Shown: positions 8,396-11,771 of the stretch, in pieces | Layout of the letters: each line of letters opens with the position of its first letter | Position numbering within the stretch: the stretch's first letter is position 1 | Source of the DNA: Actinomycetes bacterium | GTDB lineage: Bacteria; Actinomycetota; Aquicultoria; CAJVYJ01; JAUVQD01 | Length of the DNA: 11,771 nucleotides | Reading direction: 5' to 3' | Assembly: GCA_030605305.1 (NCBI GenBank) | Contig: JAUWIO010000009.1 | Span: forward strand, 1-11,771 | Notes under the pieces: generated by a model | The model's database searches: none | What the model was told of the DNA's origin: nothing | The model's input: only the letters and a program-made list of their open reading frames with translations | Program-made: the position numbers and the translations under genes

Positions 8396-8860
8396 CTAGG
8401 CCTGGATCTGCTCGGCCGCTTTGCCTTGAAGGCGGTCCCGGCCGCGCTGAACGGCAGTTAGCAGCTTCCCGAGGTTGACTTCGAGATTGGCCAGCATCTC
8501 ATCGGCATAGTCTTCGGCGCCCAAGCGGATCGCCCGCTCCTTGGCCCGGCCTGCATCGAGTATCTTTGCTGCCTGCTCATCGGCGAGCTTGACGACTTCC
8601 GTCTCCGCCGCCCTTTCTTCCGCCGAGGCCCTGGCTTCATCGCCGATGCGCGCAGCTTCCTTCTCCGCTTCGTCCAGCATTTCTTGGCGCTCTTTCACGA
8701 TCCAGCGCGCCTGCTTGATCTCATCCGGAAAACTGCCGCGGATCTCATCGATGATGTCGTATACTTTTTGCTCGTTGACCATGACCGACGAGGTCAAGGG
8801 AACTTTCTTCCCTTCTGCTACCAAGTCTTCCATGTTATCTATAAGGGCCAAGATATCCAA
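8396..8860 (-). CDS. SepIVA/DivIVA-like coiled-coil protein
   Basis: 154 aa, TTG start at 8860 with a strong GGGAGGAGG site 4 nt upstream. The N-terminal part MDILALIDNMEDLVAEGKKV (1-20) with VMVNEQKVYDIIDEIR (26-41) is the conserved start of the actinobacterial family that includes the mycobacterial septation factor SepIVA. The rest (about 50-150) is a long Ala-, Glu- and Arg-rich coiled coil. It is much shorter than mycobacterial SepIVA, as I recall it (about 245 aa). It is often annotated as an ATP synthase subunit B- or E-like protein because of the coiled coil; no membrane segment is present, so that label is unlikely. Order coaD, this gene, yceD matches Actinobacteria. A role in septum or cell-pole organisation is inferred. 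Confidence 0.75.
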   Translation of the reverse strand: MDILALIDNMEDLVAEGKKVPLTSSVMVNEQKVYDIIDEIRGSFPDEIKQARWIVKERQEMLDEAEKEAARIGDEARASAEERAAETEVVKLADEQAAKILDAGRAKERAIRLGAEDYADEMLANLEVNLGKLLTAVQRGRDRLQGKAAEQIQA

Positions 8861-8872
8861 TGCGCCTCCTCC

Positions 8873-9352
8873 CTACTCCTGCAGCTTGCGCTCTAAGCGC
8901 GCTGCCGTCGTCTGTGCCACCAGGCCGGTAAGGTCGCCGCCGAATGCGGCGATCTCCTTGACCGCGCTGGAACTCAAGAACATGAACTCCGGACTGGCCA
9001 TCATGAAAACAGTCTCGATCGACCCATCCAACTTCTTGTTCAAATGCGCCATTTGAAACTCGTGCTCGAAATCCGAGATGGCCCGGAGCCCCTTGATGAT
9101 GACTTGCGCCCCGTTCTCCTTAGCGAATCCGACCAGTAAACCATCGAAAGGCGTGACTACGATATTTCCCAGTCCAGCAATGGCGTCCTCGGCCATCGCC
9201 ACCCGCTCCTCGATGTTGAAAAGCGCCCTCTTCGCGGGGTTGTCGGCTACACCGACAACCACCTTGTCGTAAATATACGTGGAACGCTCGATAATATCAA
9301 GATGTCCGAGCGTGATCGGGTCGAAACTACCTGGGCAAACAGCTGTGGACAT
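8873..9352 (-). CDS. coaD: Phosphopantetheine adenylyltransferase CoaD
   Basis: 159 aa, the normal length. It transfers AMP from ATP to 4'-phosphopantetheine, giving dephospho-CoA, the fourth step of CoA synthesis in the cytoplasm. Motifs: CPGSFDPITLGH (6-17) with the T/HxGH nucleotide site, IKGLRAISDFE (86-96) and FLSSSAVKE (125-133) with the ISSS-like loop. The ATG at 9352 shares its A with the rsmD TGA stop (TGATG), and is preferred over the TTG one codon earlier. It is co-translated with rsmD, a very common pairing. Confidence 0.97.
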   Translation of the reverse strand: MSTAVCPGSFDPITLGHLDIIERSTYIYDKVVVGVADNPAKRALFNIEERVAMAEDAIAGLGNIVVTPFDGLLVGFAKENGAQVIIKGLRAISDFEHEFQMAHLNKKLDGSIETVFMMASPEFMFLSSSAVKEIAAFGGDLTGLVAQTTAARLERKLQE

Positions 9353-9909
9353 CAATTATCCCGTCTCTTTAGGAAAGTCAGGCCGGTATCCCCATACCGC
9401 CGGACATCGTAGGCTTCGACCGGTCCTTCGAATCGAGGTAGTTGCGAGCCGGCGCGGTGCTCCAGGACAGCCGACCCCGAGCCTGTTAACAGTTGCGCAG
9501 CCGTCCCTACGCCCGCCTCGAGATCACCCGGCTTGATTCTATAAGGAGGGTCGAGGAAAATCAAATCGAACCTCACCCCGCCGGCAACCAAATCCCGCAC
9601 CGCGGCCTCAGCTGAACGTTCCCGAACAGTAGCCCGCTCCGAAAACCCGGCCGCCTCGATGTTGCGCCCGATCGCTTCGGTGGCCGCCCGCTCGGAGTCG
9701 ACAAAGACGGCGCTGGCCGCGCCGCGGCTCAACGCTTCGATGCCCAACGACCCGCTCCCGGCATACAGATCGAGAACCGCGCTACCGGGGACCAGCTCTC
9801 CTAAAATACTGAAAAGACTCTCCTTGACGCGGTCGGATGTCGGGCGAGTTTGAGTCCCTTTGGGGGCGAATAACCGCCTACCTTTAGCGGAACCGGCAAT
9901 GACTCTCAT
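9352..9909 (-). CDS. rsmD: 16S rRNA (guanine966-N2)-methyltransferase RsmD
   Basis: 185 aa. It methylates G966 of 16S rRNA in the assembled small subunit with S-adenosylmethionine. Signatures: RVIAGSAKGRRL (2-13), TRPTSDRVKESLF (21-33), the SAM-binding VLDLYAGSGSLGIEAL (45-60) and the catalytic DPPY (120-123). Length is typical. No Shine-Dalgarno precedes the ATG at 9909; instead a perfect TATAAT lies 6 nt before it, so the message probably starts at the ATG itself. It is the first gene of a five-gene minus-strand operon. Confidence 0.95.
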   Translation of the reverse strand: MRVIAGSAKGRRLFAPKGTQTRPTSDRVKESLFSILGELVPGSAVLDLYAGSGSLGIEALSRGAASAVFVDSERAATEAIGRNIEAAGFSERATVRERSAEAAVRDLVAGGVRFDLIFLDPPYRIKPGDLEAGVGTAAQLLTGSGSAVLEHRAGSQLPRFEGPVEAYDVRRYGDTGLTFLKRRDN

Positions 9910-9915
9910 AAGGAG

Positions 9916-9921
9916 ATTATA
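9916..9921 (-). promoter_or_regulatory. -10 box for a leaderless rsmD transcript
   Basis: TATAAT on the minus strand ends 6 nt before the rsmD ATG, which places the predicted transcription start on the A of the start codon. The intervening CTCCTT is the opposite of a ribosome-binding site. No good -35 is visible at 16-18 bp. Leaderless genes with this layout are common in Actinobacteria. A GACCAT/ATGGTC inverted repeat (9945-9961) overlaps the -35 region. Confidence 0.55.
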
Positions 9922-9974
9922 TCGTTCTCTCCCGGCTTTAGCATGACCATGTCGGATGGTCCGCTTAAGTCGCC

Positions 9975-10132
9975 TTATGAGCGCAGGAATCGCTCAACGA
10001 CGTCGACAAGCTCGCTGATACTCTCATCGGTGCTACCGGCACGGATCGATTCGCGTACGACGTGGTACTGAGGAAATCTGCGTCATAAACCATTTCGTCC
10101 GCCTTTTTCACTATATAGTGACGGTCTTTCAT
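9975..10132 (-). pseudogene. Degraded CsoR-family copper-sensing repressor
   Basis: Pieces of CsoR appear on the minus strand in different frames: a start-like MKDRHYIVKKADEMVYD (from ATG 10132), then MTQISSV, matching the CsoR helix DVLTQISSV, then HVVRESIRAG with VVERFLRS and a TAA at 9977-9975, matching the CsoR C-terminus. The total span is about 52 codons against about 90 for an intact protein, and the middle region around the copper ligands is gone; the Cys expected next to the conserved His reads Val. No single frame covers it. It sits divergent from the copper operon, where a csoR gene would be expected. The assignment rests on short motifs. Confidence 0.55.
10108..10121. repeat. 14-bp perfect palindrome inside the csoR remnant
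   Basis: TCACTATATAGTGA is a perfect self-complement. It may be an operator or only a chance palindrome; about one of this length is expected in a window of this size. Confidence 0.3.
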
Positions 10133-10136
10133 TGGT

Positions 10137-10151
10137 TACCCCCTTGGGGTA
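10137..10151. promoter_or_regulatory. CsoR-type operator, upstream copy
   Basis: TACCCC-CTT-GGGGTA, a GC-rich inverted repeat of the type bound by CsoR copper repressors. It lies about 13 bp upstream of the cop -35 box and right before the start of the csoR remnant, so it could once have served both directions. Confidence 0.6.
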
Positions 10152-10164
10152 TAAAGAAATTTTC

Positions 10165-10193
10165 TTGACAGACCAGGGCGCCTTGTATAATAT
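10165..10193 (+). promoter_or_regulatory. Promoter of the copper operon
   Basis: A perfect -35 TTGACA (10165-10170). Two overlapping -10 candidates follow: TATAAT (10186-10191, 15-bp spacer) and TAATAT (10188-10193, 17-bp spacer). The promoter is flanked by two CsoR-type palindromes, so copper-controlled repression is likely. Confidence 0.7.
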
Positions 10194-10194
10194 C

Positions 10195-10211
10195 ATACCC
10201 CTGGGGGGTAT
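10195..10211. promoter_or_regulatory. CsoR-type operator over the transcription start
   Basis: ATACCCC-TGG-GGGGTAT, perfect 7-bp arms. It begins just after the -10 region and covers the expected start of transcription, the usual place for CsoR to block initiation. Confidence 0.7.
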
Positions 10212-10252
10212 AGTACATTCGAATCACGTTAACGTCAGCATGTGACAAGAAG

Positions 10253-10796
10253 GGAGTTGATTGAAGATGACTAATTCCACTGAGCGCGGTCTGGAAAACG
10301 TAACTCTGCCGATCAAGGGCCTTAGTTGCGGAAATTGCGTAAAGCACACCGAGGAAGCGCTGCGGAGCACAGCCGGGGTCAAAATGGCTACTGTAACGTT
10401 GGCTTCAGAGAGCGCTCACATCGAATACGATCCCGACCGAGTAGATCTGCCGGCCATTAGAAAAGCGGTGCAGGATGCCGGTTATGATTTGATCTTGCCG
10501 GAGTAAAAAAGCAACCACCAGAAAGGAGTTGATTGAAGATGGCGAGAGCTGCCACAAGCACTTTAGAAAAAACCACTGTTCCAATTACCGGTCTAACGTG
10601 CGCATCATGCGTGAAGCGCGCCGAGACAGCGCTCGGAAAAACGGCCGGCATTGAGAACGCCACTGTCAATTTGGCTATGCAAAGTACTCATATCGAATTC
10701 GACCGTACGAAGGTCGATCTGCCCGCTATTAAAAAAGTGGTGCAGGATGCCGGTTATGATTTGATATTGCCCAAGGAAAAAAAGAAAAACGAGGTG
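10253..10796 (+). repeat. 272-bp tandem duplication covering copZ and the first copA domain
   Basis: Unit 1 is 10253-10524 and unit 2 is 10525-10796. GGAGTTGATTGAAGATG is identical at 10253-10269 and 10525-10541, and a 27-bp identical block recurs at 10467-10493 and 10739-10765. Both pairs are offset by exactly 272 bp. The encoded 79-residue domains align without gaps, about 46 of 79 identical by hand count. Confidence 0.85.
10267..10506 (+). CDS. copZ: CopZ-like copper chaperone (heavy-metal-associated domain)
   Basis: 79 aa, one heavy-metal-associated domain with the copper site GLSC21-GN-C24 and the typical end YDLILPE. It should bind Cu(I) in the cytoplasm and pass it to CopA, encoded 32 bp downstream. 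ATG at 10267 is preferred because the same ribosome site and start sequence precede copA; a TTG at 10261 is in frame but closer to the GGGAG (10252-10256). The TAA stop at 10504 corresponds to GAA (Glu80) of copA across the 272-bp duplication, so this gene appears to be a cut-off copy of the first CopA domain. It is under the CsoR-type promoter. Confidence 0.88.
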   Translation: MTNSTERGLENVTLPIKGLSCGNCVKHTEEALRSTAGVKMATVTLASESAHIEYDPDRVDLPAIRKAVQDAGYDLILPE

Positions 10797-11771
10797 TCCC
10801 TAAAGGTAATCGGGATGGATTCGGCCCACTGCGCGGAAGTAGTGGGCAAAGCCCTTGGTTCCCTGGCCGGCGTCGAATCTTATGATCTGAGCTTTTCGAC
10901 TGAAAAGGTCTCGGTCAAGTTCGATCCGGAAAACATCGCGGTGGAAGATATCTCGGGGGCCATCAAGAGCGCCGGCTACAGACCGATTGCCGTTTCCAAT
11001 TCCGAGCTGGCCCTGGACCAAGAGAGGGAAACCCGGCGTCGCGCCATGGTTGAACTCAAGACCAAGTTGATGGTGGGCGCGATAGTTTCAGTCCTCATAC
11101 TTATCGGCAGTGTTCAGGAGCTCTTTCCTTGGGCGCCTGAATTCCTGCAAAACCATTACGTTTTATTAGCGCTGGCGATTCCGGTCCAGTTTTGGGTCGG
11201 CTGGCAATTCTACAAGGGCGCCTGGGCGGCGGCCAAACATCGCATAGCGACTATGGACACGTTGATAGCCATCGGAACCTCGGCCGCCTTCTTCTACAGC
11301 CTGGCATTTACAATCGCGCCCGAGCTTTTTCCGGGCGATCTCGGGGCAGTCTATTTTGATACTGCCGCGGTGATCATCACGCTCATCCTGCTCGGACGGC
11401 TCTTGGAGGCGCGGGCCAAAGGCCAGGCATCTGAAGCAATCCGCAAGTTGCTTGGACTCCAGGCAAAAACGGCGCGAGTGGTCAGAGACGGCCAAGAGGT
11501 CGATATTCCGCTCGAGGAAGTCTCAGTCGGCGACCTCGTTGTTGTCAGGCCCGGAGAGAAGATCCCGGTTGATGGGGTCATCGAAGAAGGCAGGTCGGCC
11601 GTAGATGAAGCCATGCTGACCGGGGAGCGCATGCCGGTTTCCACGAAACCGGGCGACGAGGTGATCGGCGCCACTATTAATAAGACCGGTAGTTTTAGAT
11701 TTAGGACAGCCAAAGTCGGCGGGGACACAGTATTGTCGCAAATAGTGAAGATGGGCGAAGAGGCCCAGGGC
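10539..11771 (+). CDS. copA: Copper-exporting P1B-type ATPase CopA, partial (3' end beyond the window)
   Basis: 411 codons to the right edge; ATG at 10539 with AAGGAG 10 nt upstream. It exports Cu(I) across the cytoplasmic membrane with ATP. Domain 1 (about 12-78) has GLTC21-AS-C24. Domain 2 (about 85-152) has GMD-S95-AH-C98, where the first Cys of CxxC is Ser. Membrane helices follow at about 177-194, 208-228, 243-263 and 270-286, then the actuator domain (about 300-405) with TGE at 361-363. The CPC metal site in helix 6, the DKTG phosphorylation loop and the ATP-binding domain would lie beyond the window. Domain 1 is nearly the same as the CopZ encoded upstream. Confidence 0.95.
   Translation, partial: MARAATSTLEKTTVPITGLTCASCVKRAETALGKTAGIENATVNLAMQSTHIEFDRTKVDLPAIKKVVQDAGYDLILPKEKKKNEVSLKVIGMDSAHCAEVVGKALGSLAGVESYDLSFSTEKVSVKFDPENIAVEDISGAIKSAGYRPIAVSNSELALDQERETRRRAMVELKTKLMVGAIVSVLILIGSVQELFPWAPEFLQNHYVLLALAIPVQFWVGWQFYKGAWAAAKHRIATMDTLIAIGTSAAFFYSLAFTIAPELFPGDLGAVYFDTAAVIITLILLGRLLEARAKGQASEAIRKLLGLQAKTARVVRDGQEVDIPLEEVSVGDLVVVRPGEKIPVDGVIEEGRSAVDEAMLTGERMPVSTKPGDEVIGATINKTGSFRFRTAKVGGDTVLSQIVKMGEEAQG

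Noticed and set aside
8396..8860. ATP synthase subunit B or E
   Set aside because: Similarity is only to a general coiled coil; no membrane helix, no neighbouring atp genes, and the N-terminus fits the SepIVA-like family.
10226..10235. ACGTTAACGT palindrome in the cop leader
   Set aside because: Ten-base palindromes are expected many times by chance and nothing links this one to a known regulator.
10132..10260. Small intact regulator gene upstream of copZ
   Set aside because: The 219-base minus-strand frame at 10129-10347 covers the operators, promoter and copZ start and shows no regulator motif.

Overview
The window reads as a chromosomal segment from a free-living bacterium, most likely a deep-branching, uncultivated Actinobacteriota lineage. 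Three things point that way: the gene order rsmD-coaD-SepIVA-like coiled coil-yceD, frequent GTG and TTG starts, and an apparently leaderless rsmD. The taxonomic call is inference, since no rRNA or marker tree is available here. No CRISPR array, tRNA, rRNA or insertion sequence was seen.

Positions 1-5651, minus strand: a cytochrome c maturation (Ccm) operon behind one strong promoter (5623-5651). In transcription order it encodes a membrane-anchored DUF2318 cysteine protein, a membrane protein with a cytoplasmic zinc ribbon, two tandem CcmE haem chaperones (both with Cys instead of His at the haem-binding site, CxxxY), CcmF, a CcmH-like protein and a CcmI-like protein that runs off the left edge. 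A hairpin with a T-run lies between the promoter and the first gene and may be an attenuator.

Positions 5674-7314, plus strand: a divergent pair, an acidic secreted protein with a C-terminal membrane anchor followed by a fused cytochrome b (b6 plus subunit-IV-like) without a PEWY motif. No Rieske or c-type cytochrome gene is adjacent. The Ccm operon may mature c-type partners of such a complex; this is inference.

Positions 7333-9909, minus strand: a compact housekeeping operon rsmD-coaD-SepIVA-like-yceD-lipoprotein. rpmF, the usual neighbour after yceD, is missing.

Positions 9910-11771: a degraded csoR remnant on the minus strand, then a copper resistance operon on the plus strand with a promoter flanked by two CsoR-type palindromes, a CopZ-like chaperone and the N-terminal 411 codons of a CopA P-type ATPase. 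copZ and the first metal-binding domain of copA form a 272-bp tandem duplication. A single T/G difference turns a Glu codon of copA into the stop codon of copZ. The second CopA metal-binding domain has lost the first Cys of its CxxC motif.
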